From assembly GCF_033115175.1 (NCBI RefSeq), contig NC_084831.1:78997502-79061501 (forward strand): 64,000 nucleotides of DNA, written 5' to 3'. A model generated the notes under the pieces. It saw only the letters and a list, made by a program, of their open reading frames with translations. It was not told the DNA's origin and did not search any database. Numbering within the stretch: position 1 is the stretch's first letter; the number at the start of each line of letters is the position of its first letter. Source of the DNA: Lepus europaeus (lineage: Eukaryota > Chordata > Mammalia > Lagomorpha > Leporidae). The translations under genes were made by a program, and so were the position numbers. This document shows positions 11,590-22,229 of the stretch, piece by piece.

Positions 11590-11960
11590 CACATTATGGT
11601 TAACAGCCTGAAACTTAGTCAACAGATGCTCACCGAATGCAGACTATGAAGTATAAACCAGACACTGTGAGTAGCACAGGGGAGACAAAAATGGATAAAA
11701 CATCACAAGGCTTCAGAATCCAGTGGGAGAAGATAGATAACCAAACATACAATTCTATACCATTCTAGAAGAAAGGAGGGCTAATGGCCAAGGCACTGAA
11801 GTGGGAGTCCCTGGTTCTACATGGGGCTGTCAGAGCAACATGATTGGCCTTGCTTACTGGGTTTTGAAGGATTCCTAAGAATGCCAAACCAAGGAGAGAG
11901 AAAGGACAATGACACAGGGGGTCAGTGTGGAAGAGGGAGAATTCAATTCTAAAGGGTTAT
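11590..11960 (-). mobile_element. L2 LINE fragment, minus strand
   Basis: 'aaaccagacactgtgagtag', then 'ggggagacaaaaatggataa', resemble the inverted L2 3' terminus. Diverged; may belong with the L2 pieces on either side. Confidence 0.45.
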
Positions 11961-12279
11961 CACAGAGGAGCCACACACACTGAAGTTGACAAGTTTTTTC
12001 ATCCTGCATGGTGTTTAAAATAATAAATTTCTTGTTATCACTTAAAATGGGGGGAAACTTGTATACAAATATTTACTTCTGACTTAATAGAATCCAAGAT
12101 TTCCCAACACTAGGCCTACATTCTCTCATGGCAACATCCAACTGGCCCCAAGTGACAGCTGCCCTCCTCAGAGGGCATTCTTGTTTCTCAGTCCACCACA
12201 GATCCTGCACCCTCTACCACCTGAGTTTGTGGCTCCTGACTGAGCACACCCTATGAGGTGGCAGGAGAATATCTTGAAC

Positions 12280-12563
12280 AAGGATGTGATATGAGTGTAG
12301 TTTGGAGCAAAGACGTGGATGGCCTTGCTTGCCAAACTTACTGAGGCTTTACCACTGTAACAACGATGAGGGGATGGCTAGCAATACAGTAATGCAGGGT
12401 AGGAAAGGGCTAAGAACTCATTATTAAGAAGCTGCCTCTGGCAGTTAGAATGAAGACAGAAATTACCTAGGAGGTCACCACAATAGTTCAGGCAAGAGAT
12501 GATGAGCAGCAAGAGAGTGGTCCTGGGGCTGGAAATGAAGGGCAGAGTCATAAAAGAAGAGAC
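12280..12563 (-). mobile_element. L2 LINE fragment, minus strand
   Basis: 'accacaatagttcaggcaag' followed by 'agatgatgagcagc' matches the inverted L2 block that normally reads '...caatagtccaggcgagagatgatg...'. It ends where the next CSINE starts. Confidence 0.55.
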
Positions 12564-12873
12564 AGGGTGGGCAGTTGGCCTAGTAGTGAAGACACCCCCA
12601 TCCCACACCAGAGTTACTGGTTTCAATTCCTGGCTCTACCTCCTGACTCCAGCTTCCTGCTAATGCAGGCCCTGGAAGTCTGAGTCTTTAGAAGGGGAGG
12701 CTCAACGAATTGGGTTCCTGCCATCCATGAGGGAGGTCAGGATTGAGTCCCAAGCTTAGACCCTAAGCCAGCTCCAGCTGTTGTGGGCATTTGGGAATTG
12801 AACCAGCAAATCGGAACTCTCTCTCTCTGTGTCTGTCTCCCCATCTCTCTTAGATAAATAAATAAATTTTAAT
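12564..12873 (+). mobile_element. Older CSINE, plus strand
   Basis: Head 'agggtgggcagttggcctag', older-type middle 'gaccctaagccagctccagc', and tail AGATAAATAAATAAATTTTA. No convincing TSD. Confidence 0.85.
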
Positions 12874-12910
12874 AAGGAGAAGAAGGGGTAGAGGCATAGA
12901 AATGTTCCTG

Positions 12911-13278
12911 TAAAAAAAGGTTTATTTATTTATTTGAAAGTCGGAGTTACAGAGAGAGTGAGAGGGAAAGACAGAGTGACAGAGAGAGTGAAAGGGAAAG
13001 ACAGTGACAGAGAGAGAAATATCTTACATGCACTGGTTCCCTCCTCAGATGGCTGCAACAACCAGGGCTGGGCCAGGCTGAAGCCAGGAGCCAAGAGCTT
13101 CTTCTAGGTCTCCCATGTGTGTGCAGGGGCCCAAGCACTTGGACCACCCTCTACTGCTTTTCCAGGTACATTAGCAGTGAGATGGATCACAAGTAGAGCA
13201 GCTGGGACTTGAATGGCACCCATAGATGCCAGCATTGAAACAGTTGCTTAACACATTATGCCACAATGCCAACCCCTG
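12911..13278 (-). mobile_element. CSINE, minus strand
   Basis: Tail AAAAAAAGGTTTATTTATTT, an expanded GA zone with a duplicated unit (gagagagtgagagggaaaga, then gagagagtgaaagggaaaga), and head ending 'atgccaacccc'. The internal duplication makes it longer than typical. Confidence 0.93.
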
Positions 13279-13411
13279 GAAATATTTCTAAACTGTTTAA
13301 TATGAAAATGCTTAAATGTGCAATCTAGAAAAAAAAACTAACAGGATAATAAAATAAATATATAATCTCTGCCAGATTCAGCAGAGATTTAATAATTGTT
13401 TCTATTTTGCC

Positions 13412-14330
13412 ATATAGTAGTCTCCTCTTACCTAAGGTATTGGTTTCTGCAGTTTCAGTTACCCATCAGTAACTGCAGTCCAAAAATGTTAAGCAGAAAA
13501 TTCCAGAAATAAATAATTCATAAGTTTCTAAATTGCATGTCACTGTGGTTTGAGTAGGATTTTGCCCCAGGACTCATTCAGATGTTTAAACTCCAAAGAC
13601 ATAAGTCATAAAATGGTAGACACTCAATACAATTTTGTTGTTCAGGAGGTGGGGCAAATTGGGAGAGTCTTAGGTCACTGGGGCAAACCCTTGTAGGGAA
13701 GTTCTCACAGGAGAGCTGTTACAGAAATCTAGGGTTTGGCCCAGCCTGCCCCTCTGCTTGCTTATTTGCCCTGCAACTCTTCCTCTGCATGCACTGCCTT
13801 TGCATCTATCACTCTCACAGAGACCAAACCAATGCAACCACCCAGTTTTGAACTGGAAGCTCTGAAGTTGAAAGCCAAGTAAAGCTTGTTTTTTTAGAAA
13901 GTTACTTGTCTCAGATATTTCCTCGTAGTGGTAAAAAGCTGATTGATATCTACACTGTTCTGAGGAATGGGATGAAATCTCACGTTGTGCTGTTCTGTCT
14001 TGCTCAGGACCTGAAACATCTGCCCCGTGGATCCAGGGTGCATTACCTACCGTTAAGTCACTTTAAGTAGCCAGATTGACTGTGGTGGTGCCACAGTGCG
14101 TGTGTTCAAGTAACCCTCCTTGTACTTAATAATGGTCCTGGAGTGCAAGAGTAGTGACACCGGCAACTTGGAAGTGTCAGGGAGAGGCCATCAAGTGCTT
14201 TCTAAGGGAGAAGGTGAAAGTTCTTACCTTACTAAGTAAAGGAAACAATTCCACGCTGCAGTTGCTTAGATGTATGGTAAGAGCAAAGCATAGCATATAC
14301 ACAGGGCTCAGTACTATCTTCAGATTAGTC
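13412..14330 (+). mobile_element. Tigger (TcMar) DNA transposon, internally deleted, split by an LTR
   Basis: The left arm 13412-13547 holds the Tigger 5' region ('ggtttctgcagtttcagtta', 'aaaattccagaaataaataa'). The right arm from 13949 continues with 'gggatgaaatctcacgttgt', 'gtgtgttcaagtaaccctcc' and the start of the transposase-derived reading frame ('aataatggtcctggagtgca', normally the initiator region). At 14299 it jumps to the 3' terminal block 'ctcagtactatcttcag'. Most of the roughly 2-kb interior is missing, so it is a dead, MITE-like derivative. The MaLR LTR between the arms inserted later. Confidence 0.75.
13548..13948 (+). mobile_element. MaLR-type solo LTR inside Tigger
   Basis: Starts tgtggtttgag and shows the usual LTR order: a 'ggaggtggggc' block, 'gagagtcttaggtcactggg', a 'ctgcatgcactgcctttgc' block, then 'ccaagtaaagcttg' and a closing 'cagatattt...' zone. 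Direct flanks 'gtcac' and 'tacac' are an imperfect 5-bp TSD. No internal retroviral genes. Confidence 0.7.
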
Positions 14331-14503
14331 CAGATTCGCACATCTAAAAATAATGTTAGTTCCTTAGTACCATATAATCTCCATATCATTCAAGATATAG
14401 CTCATACTCAAAATTTCTGTAATTGTCATAAAAATTGTTTAGCTGTTTTTTTTAAAAAACTGAGTCTATCAAGTTGTTTAATTGTATTTGGTTGCTATGT
14501 CTC

Positions 14504-14548
14504 CCATTTATTTATTTATTTATTTATTGACAGGCAAAGTTAGATAGT

Positions 14549-14582
<34 letters not shown>

Positions 14583-14839
14583 TCTTCCTTTTTCTGTTGG
14601 TTCACCCCCAAGTGGCTGCTGTGCTGATCCGAAGCCAGGAGCCAGGTGCTTTTCCTGGTCTCCCATGGGGTGCAGGGCACAAGGACCTGGGCCATCCTCC
14701 ACAGCACTCTTGGGCCACAGTAGAGAGCTGGACTGGAAGAGAAGCAACCGGGACAGAATCCGGCGCCCCGACTGGGACTAGAACCTGGGGTGCCTGCGCC
14801 ATAGGCGGAGAATTAGCCTAGTGAGCCGTGGCGCTGGCC
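14504..14839 (-). mobile_element. Young CSINE (GC-rich-head subfamily), minus strand
   Basis: Contains the young-subfamily signature 'ggttcacccccaagtggctg' and the inverted head with 'gactagaacc' (box B complement). A perfect 14-bp TSD, ggttgctatgtctc, is at 14490-14503 and 14840-14853. Confidence 0.97.
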
Positions 14840-14853
14840 GGTTGCTATGTCTC

Positions 14854-15850
14854 TTTACTCTTGCTTCATCTAGAACAGTTACTTCATTTTCCTCCCCCAT
14901 GTCATGACAATGAATTTTGGAGGAATTGTTTTAAAAATTATCTTGTTGAATATTTCCCATTTGGAATTCTTCAACAGGTTTCTTTGTAATTTGATTGCTC
15001 TTTGATTCCCTATAAGATCTATATATTTTAGGTTAGGACTAACAGCTTAATTTGATTCAGTTTAAACACTTTTGTCAAGAATACTTATAACTTTTCTATG
15101 ACTTTCATATGTATCACATCAGGAGGACTATATTACCATATTATTAATTTTAAAGTCTATCGCTTGTTCAAGGTGCTGTCATATCTCTCCTTTAGACAAT
15201 TATGAAATAATCCACACTGTGATGTTTTGTCATGGTGTGAGTATCTAGCTTCAAAACAACTTGTTACCATCCTTTCCTGAATCAATTATTTCATTGGAAG
15301 TTGCAAAATAGTGACTTTGAATAGTATGACTCCTTTTTTGGGTCATTCTTCATTAAAGATGAGTTTTCCTTATCACTTAGGGTGTACGCAATTCCTACTC
15401 AAAAGGAATTACTAAAAGGTAAATCTTTAGTTCTTTTCCTTTTACTAGCAATTCAGAGTTGTGTATTAAATAGTCACTTCCAATGATGATAAATGAGTTT
15501 TTATTTCTGTATTTCATTTTTGGAAGGGTACTACTACAGACTGATAGATTTTATATATTCAGTGTCTTATAATCAATATAGTCCTGTACAAATTGTCTAA
15601 AATTTGGCTAGTCAGAGTCCTTTCAAACTAGCTCTTGTGTCCTTGTAGCATGCCCTTATAAGTCACTGAGCATTATCAACAAATGGAATGAACTGTTTCT
15701 CAAAATGTCTGGGTTTTAGGTGTATTTGTTGCTAAATGGATGTCATTGCATCTATGTTCTTTCAGGGGACACAGCTAAGATATACACCCACCCTTAAACA
15801 CATACAAGGGCACTTTAAAATATTTGTAGAAAAATAGAATTAAAATTAAG
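14854..15850. other. Unclassified AT-rich segment
   Basis: No confident family. The text 'gattgctctttgattcccta' and nearby T-rich phrases hint at an old LINE, but I cannot place it. Confidence 0.35.
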
Positions 15851-15852
15851 TT

Positions 15853-16160
15853 CAGGGTGGGCATTTGGCATACGGGTTAAGAGGCTACTTGGAACACCGA
15901 CATTACACATAGGAGTACCTGGGTTCAAGGCCTGGCTCTGCTCCCAGTTCCAGCTTCCTGCTAATATGCACCCTAAGGTACAGCAGGTAAGGGCTCAGGT
16001 AATTGGATCCCTGCCAACCCCATGGGAGGCCCAGATTTAGTTCTCATCTCTTGGCTTCAGCTCCAGCCATTGCAGGCATTTGGAAAATGATTTAGTTCTT
16101 GGGAGCTCCTTGTCTGTATGTCTGTCTCTCTGCCTCCCAAATAAATAAAATAAAATTATA
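15853..16160 (+). mobile_element. Older CSINE, plus strand
   Basis: Head 'agggtgggcatttggcatac', older-type middle and CT zone, tail 'cccaaataaataaaataaaa'. Possible TSD around aaaattaag / aaaattata. Confidence 0.88.
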
Positions 16161-16262
16161 AGATGGGTTGACTTTGGTGCAAAATGATTGAAACCTGTGC
16201 ATAATTTTTTCATAATATATGTTATCCATGAACTTTTTGAAGACTCCTCATGTCTGTGTGTG

Positions 16263-16577
16263 TAAAGGGATTTACTTATTTATTTGAAAGGCAGAGTTAC
16301 AGATAGGCAGAGGCAGAGGCAGAGAGGTGTTTTCCATCTGTTGGTTCACTCCCTAGGAGCTGGAAACGGCTAGAGCTGGGCCGGGGGCCAGGAGCTTCTT
16401 CTGGGTCTCCTACATGGGTGCAGGGGCCCAAGAACTTGGACAATCTTTTGCTGCTTTCCCAGGCACATTGCCAGAGAGCTGGATTGAAAGTGGAGCAACT
16501 GGGTCTCAAACCAGCGCCCACATGGGATGCAGGCACTGCTGACGGCAGCTCTACCCACTATGCCATAGCACTGGCCA
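16263..16577 (-). mobile_element. CSINE, minus strand
   Basis: Tail 'gatttacttatttatttgaa', GA-rich zone, 'ggtctcaaaccagcgcccac', inverted head ending 'catagcactggcc'. Confidence 0.93.
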
Positions 16578-16675
16578 CCATGTAGATATTCTTAATTCTT
16601 GCATCTATACTGACATTTCTAATTTAAATTTAATATTATAGTTTAAGATTATAATTATTTTCCTATGGAATGTTT

Positions 16676-16866
16676 TAAAGAAAGAATTGACAGGAGTGGA
16701 TGATGAGACATAGAGGCAAGAGAAAAGAAATGATCAAGAATGACTTGATCCTCAGCTTGATATCCTGAGCCTGGTTGTGGTGTTTTTGTTTACTACTTTA
16801 CCAAAGATAGGGAGAAGGAGAAAGGAGAACAGCTCACAGGGTAGATGTGGGGTTTGAGAAATCAAT
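16676..16866 (-). mobile_element. L2 LINE fragment, minus strand
   Basis: 'gacttgatcctcagcttgat' and 'gagcctggttgtggtg' match the inverted L2 block usually reading 'gatgactcc...gcctgagcaactgg'. Possibly the continuation of the L2 at 12280-12563. Confidence 0.4.
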
Positions 16867-16868
16867 TT

Positions 16869-16884
16869 GTGTGTGTGTGTGTGT
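16869..16884 (+). repeat. (GT)8 microsatellite
   Basis: Sixteen bases of alternating GT. Short dinucleotide repeat. Confidence 0.9.
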
Positions 16885-17187
16885 ATCATTGATGTATTAC
16901 ATTAGCTATAAGATTTATCTGTTTGAAAACTGACACACTAAAGTGAAAAGTGACAAAGACTTTACTGAAGTGTAGAAATACAAATTATGCTCAAAGTACC
17001 CATCATGATCCATCTCAAACTTTGAGCACTCTTCAAATATCCCAGTACTTGAATGAAGTTAAGCACATGAATATGAATTATTATGGTATAAAAATCTACC
17101 TCAAGCAAAGGAGGAAAGATATTACAAAAAAAAAGGTGAAGAACTTCTATAAAGTATAGGAGAAACTTTTAAGACAACTCTGGGTGT

Positions 17188-17535
17188 ATTAGTTTGCTGG
17201 GGCTGCCACAATTAAATGCCATGGACTGGGTGGATTAAACAGAAATTTGTTTTTTCCCTGTTCTGGATACCAATCCAAGGTCAAAATGTTGAAAGGTTTG
17301 TTCTCTTCTGAAGCCTAAGCCTCTCTCCTAAGCTTGTAGCTGCTTGCCTTCTAGCTGTGTCCTACTCACCTCTTAGTCTATATGTTAGCTGTGCCCTAAT
17401 CTTCTCTTCTGATCAGAACATCCATTTTATTGGATTCTGGGCCATCCATGTGACCTCCTTTTACCTTAATCACCTTTATAAAGGTCCTATATCCAAACAC
17501 AGTCACAGTCTGAGATACTATTATAACTTCAACAT
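17188..17535 (-). mobile_element. MaLR-type LTR, minus strand
   Basis: Inverted LTR with 'gtattagtttgctggggctg', 'actgggtggattaaacag', 'ttcttctgaagcctaagcct'-like text and a terminal 'ccaaacacagtcacagtctg'. These are landmarks of common mammalian MaLR LTRs read backwards. No internal region attached. Confidence 0.7.
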
Positions 17536-17545
17536 GTGAAAAGGA

Positions 17546-18280
17546 AGGAGCACAGTGCAGCTCATAATGCATGGGACAGAAGAAAGCTGTGTGATCAAGA
17601 AAAGATACATGCTCAAGAAAGTTAGCACGTCTTCTTTCTGGCTGGGCCACTTTTCTAGCTGGACAAACTTTGGTAGCATTATTATTACTCTAGAAGAGCC
17701 TAATTAAATCTGAGAAGATGATTAATGATGAGTCACATGTTCATCCACATTTCTATGGTCAACAACGAATATACACAGAGAACAGTGGAGACAGAAGAAT
17801 ATATCCACCCTGTTTCCACCAAGATTTTCTAGGCTTTGAACTTGAATCATTATGCTTAGCTTGCTTTCCGCCGGGGGTGGCATTTAATCATTCCTTTATT
17901 CCCCCCTCTTTTTAGGACAAGTATCCCTGTGCCAACTGACTCATCTTCTACCAATCTTAACTGTCCCAAATGATATGGGAGTGGCAGATTTCATCTATCT
18001 GGGTGTAGGAAAAATCAAAGAAGAGGAAATGAAGTTTTGTTAAAGATGCTAGAAGACTGGCACTTTTACAGATAAAAAATTGCAGGCTGGGGCTAGCTGG
18101 TAAAGTGACTGGCTTGAAGACTTGCTCAGCCGGTTAAAAATACAGTTGGGACTCCTCCTCCCAAATCCAGTTCCAATGATCTTTTTACTTCCCCACAACC
18201 AACTAACTCTGTGTTTAATTTTCCCTGATTCCAAATGTTCCTGGAAGTACTGCTTATGACTAATTTGAAATGTCAAAGAA
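17546..18280. other. Unclassified segment
   Basis: No gene or repeat identified. The 65-codon frame at 17718 has no recognisable features. Confidence 0.4.
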
Positions 18281-18282
18281 CA

Positions 18283-18480
18283 TATGGTACAGCGGTTAAG
18301 AGTACAGACTGGTGACACGAGCCTATGTTTGAATCTCAGCTGTATCATCCTACTACCACATAGCCTTGAGTACGTTGTCTGACTTCTTCAAACCTCTGTT
18401 TCCTCCTTTCTGGAATGGGAATAATAATAGCATCTCTCTCACGGAATGGTCCATGGCAAGTGTTCAACAAATAGGAGAGA
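18283..18480 (+). mobile_element. MIR, plus strand
   Basis: Near-complete MIR: 'tacagcggttaagagtacag', 'tttgaatctcagctgta', 'gtctgacttcttcaaacctc', 'tttctggaatgggaataata', then 'caagtgttcaacaaatagg'. Confidence 0.8.
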
Positions 18481-18875
18481 TTATTCTTTGTTTTAATACC
18501 CTTAAGTTTATCAGAGTTCCATTTTTTCCATTCTAGTTTCTTAGACAAAATGAATTAAAAAGTAAAAAAATAAATAAATGACAAGCAAAAAAAGTATCAT
18601 TCATTAGACATCTTTTCATTTAACAGCTAAGAGGATGTTGATTGTATGTCCCAGGATCGAGCAGTAGAGCACAAGGGCAAAAAGCATGCCTGACAATTGA
18701 CTCAAAAGATTTCACAACTCCAGTGATTAAAAATCGCAGCCTAAAGAAAAAACAAAAATTCCCAAGGCTCTAGAATATGAGAAAAGGGTGTTCTGAAACA
18801 AAGGAAAGAGCGTGAGAAAAAATCGGGCGCTCTCAGATCTATGTGCTCAACAAAAGCACTGGTGCTGTCAGGAAT
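18480..18875. other. Unclassified AT-rich segment
   Basis: Nothing recognised. It immediately precedes the RPL23A retrocopy and supplies its 5' TSD. Confidence 0.4.
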
Positions 18876-18893
18876 AAAGGAGACCGCTTTCCA

Positions 18894-19713
18894 GCTTTTG
18901 CACCAAGATGGTGATTAAGGGAAGAAGGGAGCCTCTGCCCCTCCCAAAGCAGTATCCAAAGCAGGCTTGAAGGCCCAGAAGGCGATTCTGAGAAGCATCC
19001 ACAGCCACTTAAAAAACAAATAAATACTGCATGTCACCCACTTTCCAGCATCCCAGGGCATCCCGAAGGCAGCCAAATATCCTGCAAAGGGTACCCGAAA
19101 GCAACAAGCTTGACCAGTAAGGCCATCATCAAGGTCCCCCGATCCCTGAGTCAGCCCTAAAGACGCCAACAATACACTTGTGTTCACTGGCAGGTGTCAA
19201 AGCCAACAACCATCGTATTAAACAGGCTGTGAAGAGCTGTATGAAATTAACATGGCCAAAATCAGCATCTTTTTTTAAAAAATGATTTATTTATTTGAAA
19301 GTCAGAATTACAGAGAGAAGGAGAGACAAAGGCCTTCTTCTACCTGCTGGTTCACTTCCCAGTTGGCTGCAACAACCAGGCTTGGGCTGTGCCAAAGTCA
19401 GAGGCTTCATCTGGTCCCCATGTGGGCACAGGGACTTAAGCACTTGGCTATCTTTCACTGTTTTTCTCAGGCCATCAGCAGAAGTAGATCAGCCAGGACA
19501 TGAACCAGTGCCCAAATGGGATGCCAGCCTTGCAGGTGGCAGCTTTACCAACTATGCAACAACTCCAGCCCCAAGTTCAACATCTTGATCAGGCCTGATA
19601 GACAGGAGAGAGCTCCTATGATGCTTTGGATGCTGCCAACAAAATTAAGGTAATCTAAATTGAGACCTGGTGGCCAATTCTAAATGTATTTTTTCACCAT
19701 TAAAAACAAAAAG
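18894..19713 (+). pseudogene. RPL23A processed pseudogene, interrupted by a CSINE
   Basis: An intronless, decayed copy of the mRNA for 60S ribosomal protein L23a. The ATG is at 18908. The next codons read as KKGASAPPKAVSKAG and GLKAQKAILRSIHSH, matching the lysine/alanine-rich N-terminus of the family, then hit a stop. Later segments (aggcagccaaatatcc, gccatcatcaaggtccc, aaacaggctgtgaagagct) match the core in shifting frames. A CSINE splits the copy at 19272-19573. After it come cttgatcaggcctgatag, gatgctgccaacaaaatta, a stop at 19656-19658, the short 3' UTR (ccaattctaaatg) and an A-rich tail. The flanks aaaggagaccgctttcca (18876-18893) and aaagagaccactttcca (19714-19730) are the retroposition TSD. 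No evidence of function. Confidence 0.93.
19272..19573 (-). mobile_element. CSINE, minus strand, in the RPL23A retrocopy
   Basis: Tail 'aaaaaatgatttatttattt', GA zone and an inverted, diverged head ending 'actccagcccc'. Imperfect flanks atcagcatctt / ttcaacatctt correspond to one RPL23A codon stretch duplicated on insertion. Confidence 0.93.
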
Positions 19714-19731
19714 AAAGAGACCACTTTCCAA

Positions 19732-20648
19732 GTAAAAGAATGCAGCTAAGATGCCCTTAGAAAGTAAAAGTAATTTCCAGCAAGAAAGGAGCCTTACCTT
19801 TCAGAGCCTGGGTCCCCTTAATGTGAAGAGCCTGTTCTGAGACAAATTCATGTGAGAAATTGGTCATTACATCTGATAGCGGGCCCCCTCAAAAACAGCT
19901 CCCTTTAAATACCAGCTTGTCACTGGGCCCTTGCATTTGAGCTGGTTGCTATGTTAATTTGCTTTAATCAGTGATTTTTTTCCCCAAGAGTTGGGTTCAA
20001 AGGCCTTGCCAGAAAGCCTATCATTCAAAAATTAATGCAATGCTATCTATATTTTAAAGTGTCTGTGCATATGGGAAACCCTAGCTTCAGTTGAAGTAAT
20101 TTAGCATTTTGAATGTATATGTAGCACAAGGGACATTTAGTGAAAAGACCATTTATTTTTGTCAATTTTTATTGCAAGGACCAAAGGGCAAGAACCATAC
20201 GTGAAAGCCCAAAGGAATGAATTTACTCACAAAGCACATACAGAGCACAGAGCCAGAGGAACTCTTCTCAAGCAGACATCTGTAGGCTGTCCAGCTAAAT
20301 CAAAAGAGTTGGGCACGTCCAGGTAGATGGTCATTTCATTTGCTTGGCTGAAAAATTCACCAATATGCCAAATCTGTCAATTCTTTCTGTTAATTCTTTC
20401 CCTGCTGATTTCAGTTCTTGTCTAAATGTTGCTTTAGGAAGATTTTGCAAGGTGATTTTACTATACACACACACCCTTTGACCAACAAGTTTATTTTTAG
20501 GAATTTCCCTATAAAAATTCTAACCAAAGTGTATTAGGATATAGATGTGAGGAAATTTGTCCATTGTCTGAAATACTACCAATGGAAAGTAAGCTAAATG
20601 GCCATCAGAGTAGACTGGTTAAACAAATTATGATTTAGCCATACATAC
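19732..20648. other. Unclassified, repeat-poor segment
   Basis: No young repeat or ORF of note. Phrases such as 'ggttgctatgttaatttgct' and 'tcattcaaaaattaatgcaa' give it the AT-rich look of conserved non-coding DNA, which cannot be tested here. Confidence 0.35.
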
Positions 20649-20760
20649 ACCCTGGAATCAGACTACTGGAGTCTGAGCTTCTATTTTGCTCTACAGCCTA
20701 TTTATTGGTTGTGGTCACTTGTACCCATTTTCTATTGTTGTGATAATAAATTACTACAAC

Positions 20761-21452
20761 TAGGGTCCATGCTGTAGCCTAAGAGGTTAAGCTACCATCT
20801 GTGACACCTGCATCACATATAGGCACCATTTCTTTTTCTTTCTTTTTTTTTTTATTGACAGGCAGAGTGGATAGTGAGAGAGAGAGACAGAAAGGTCTTC
20901 CTTTTTGCCGTTGGTTCACCCTTCAATGGCCGCTGCGGCCGGCGCATCATGCTGATCCGAAGCCAGGAGCAAGGTGCTTATCCTGGTCTCCTATGTGGGT
21001 GCAGGGCCCAAGGACTTGAGCCATCCTCCACTGCCTTCCCGGGCCATAGCAGAGAGCTGGCCTGGAAGAGGGGCAACCGGGATAGAATCTGGTGCCCCAA
21101 CCGGGACTAGAACCCGGTGTGCCGGTGCCGCAAGGTGGAGGATTAGCCTGTTAAGCCACAGCGCCGGCCACATACAGGCACCATTTCATATCCTGGCTGC
21201 TCCTAATTCAATCCAGCTCTCTGCTGATGGCCTGGGAATGCAGTGGAAGATGGCCCAAATGTTTGGACCCCTGACCCATGTGGGAGACTCAAAAGAAGCT
21301 CCTGGCTCCTGGCTTTGGGTCAGCCCATCTCCAGCTGTTGCGGCCATCTGGGGAGTGAACCAGCGGATAGAAGACCTCTCTCTCTGTTTCTCCTTCTCTG
21401 TATGTAACTCTGCCTATCAAATAAACAAATAAATGTTAAGAAAAGCAAAAAC
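20761..21452 (+). mobile_element. CSINE, plus strand, itself split by a younger CSINE
   Basis: Left arm 20761-20832 is the head. The right arm 21188-21452 resumes with 'atatcctggctgctcctaat' and runs to the AAATAAACAAATAAATG tail. Outer TSDs aaattactacaac (20748-20760) and aaactactacaat (21453-21465). Confidence 0.95.
20833..21168 (-). mobile_element. Young CSINE (GC-rich-head subfamily), minus strand
   Basis: T-rich tail, 'attgacaggcagagtgg', 'ggccgctgcggccggcgc' and a GC-rich inverted head ending 'cacagcgccggc'. A 19-bp TSD with one mismatch: cacatataggcaccatttc (20814-20832) and cacatacaggcaccatttc (21169-21187). Confidence 0.97.
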
Positions 21453-22229
21453 AAACTACTACAATTTGTGAGGTAAAACAAAACAAAGTTATCCTCTCAC
21501 AATACAGTAAGTTATACGTTAGAATGGACTGAAATTAGTGGGTTGGTAGGGTTGAGTTCCTTCTCATAGAGTCTCAGAATGTTGCTTATCAGGTATTGGC
21601 AGAATTCAGTAAGACTCAGGCCTCAATCTCCCTGCTGGTTATAAGCTTATGCCTTTAGTTCCTGGAGTCCTCTCACTGGTTCCTGCACATAAATCCTTAC
21701 CTCTCATAAACAGCAACAAAGGTGCTGAATTCCTCCCATTCTGCCTCTGTCTGATGCTGCTTCTGCCATCACATCTCCTCTCACCCAGTGAGAAAAGGTT
21801 CTACTTTTAAGGACAGAAGTGATTAGATTGGGCCTACCTGGCTGCTCCGGAATAATTTCCCCATCTCAAAGTCCTTGGTCTTAATCCTCAAAGTCTTTAG
21901 CAAATCAATATGATTGTAGCAGTCACGAGATTCATGGAATTAGATGCAAGTACATTTGGAGATCTTTATTCTATCTACCACACCTCTTTAAGCTGCAGGT
22001 TCCTTGCTCATGTAGTTGTTGTGAACTTTGCAGAAGATGACGTTTTTGACAGGTAGTACTCACTCAGCAAATGTCAGCCATCATCATCACTGTTACATAG
22101 CCATTACAAAGACTGAGTCACCTATGTCAGTCATATGGTCATACGTTCAACTGCCATATGATACGTTCAAATATCATAATCATATGCTCAAAGCTATAAC
22201 AGAAAAGCAAGCTACAGAAGAATGGGATA

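Larger units (their letters stand above)
20720..21982 (-). mobile_element. MaLR-type LTR, minus strand, split by a CSINE
   Basis: Starts tgtacccattttctattgt and ends 'ctatctaccaca'. The right arm has 'cccatctcaaagtccttggt', 'gtgattagattgggcctacc' and 'tctgtctgatgctgc', landmarks of an inverted MaLR LTR. The CSINE 20761-21452 lies within it. Confidence 0.65.
20650..22090 (+). mobile_element. MIR, plus strand, split by an LTR
   Basis: Left arm 20650-20719 ('ggaatcagactactggagtc', then a 'tgctctacagcctattt' block). The right arm resumes at 21983 with 'tttaagctgcaggttccttg', 'gtagttgttgtgaactttgc' and 'actcactcagcaaatgtcag'. Together they spell the order of a MIR, so the 1.26 kb between them is inserted. 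Confidence 0.6.

Noticed and set aside
20974-21432. 152-codon plus ORF
   Set aside because: It reads through two nested CSINEs.
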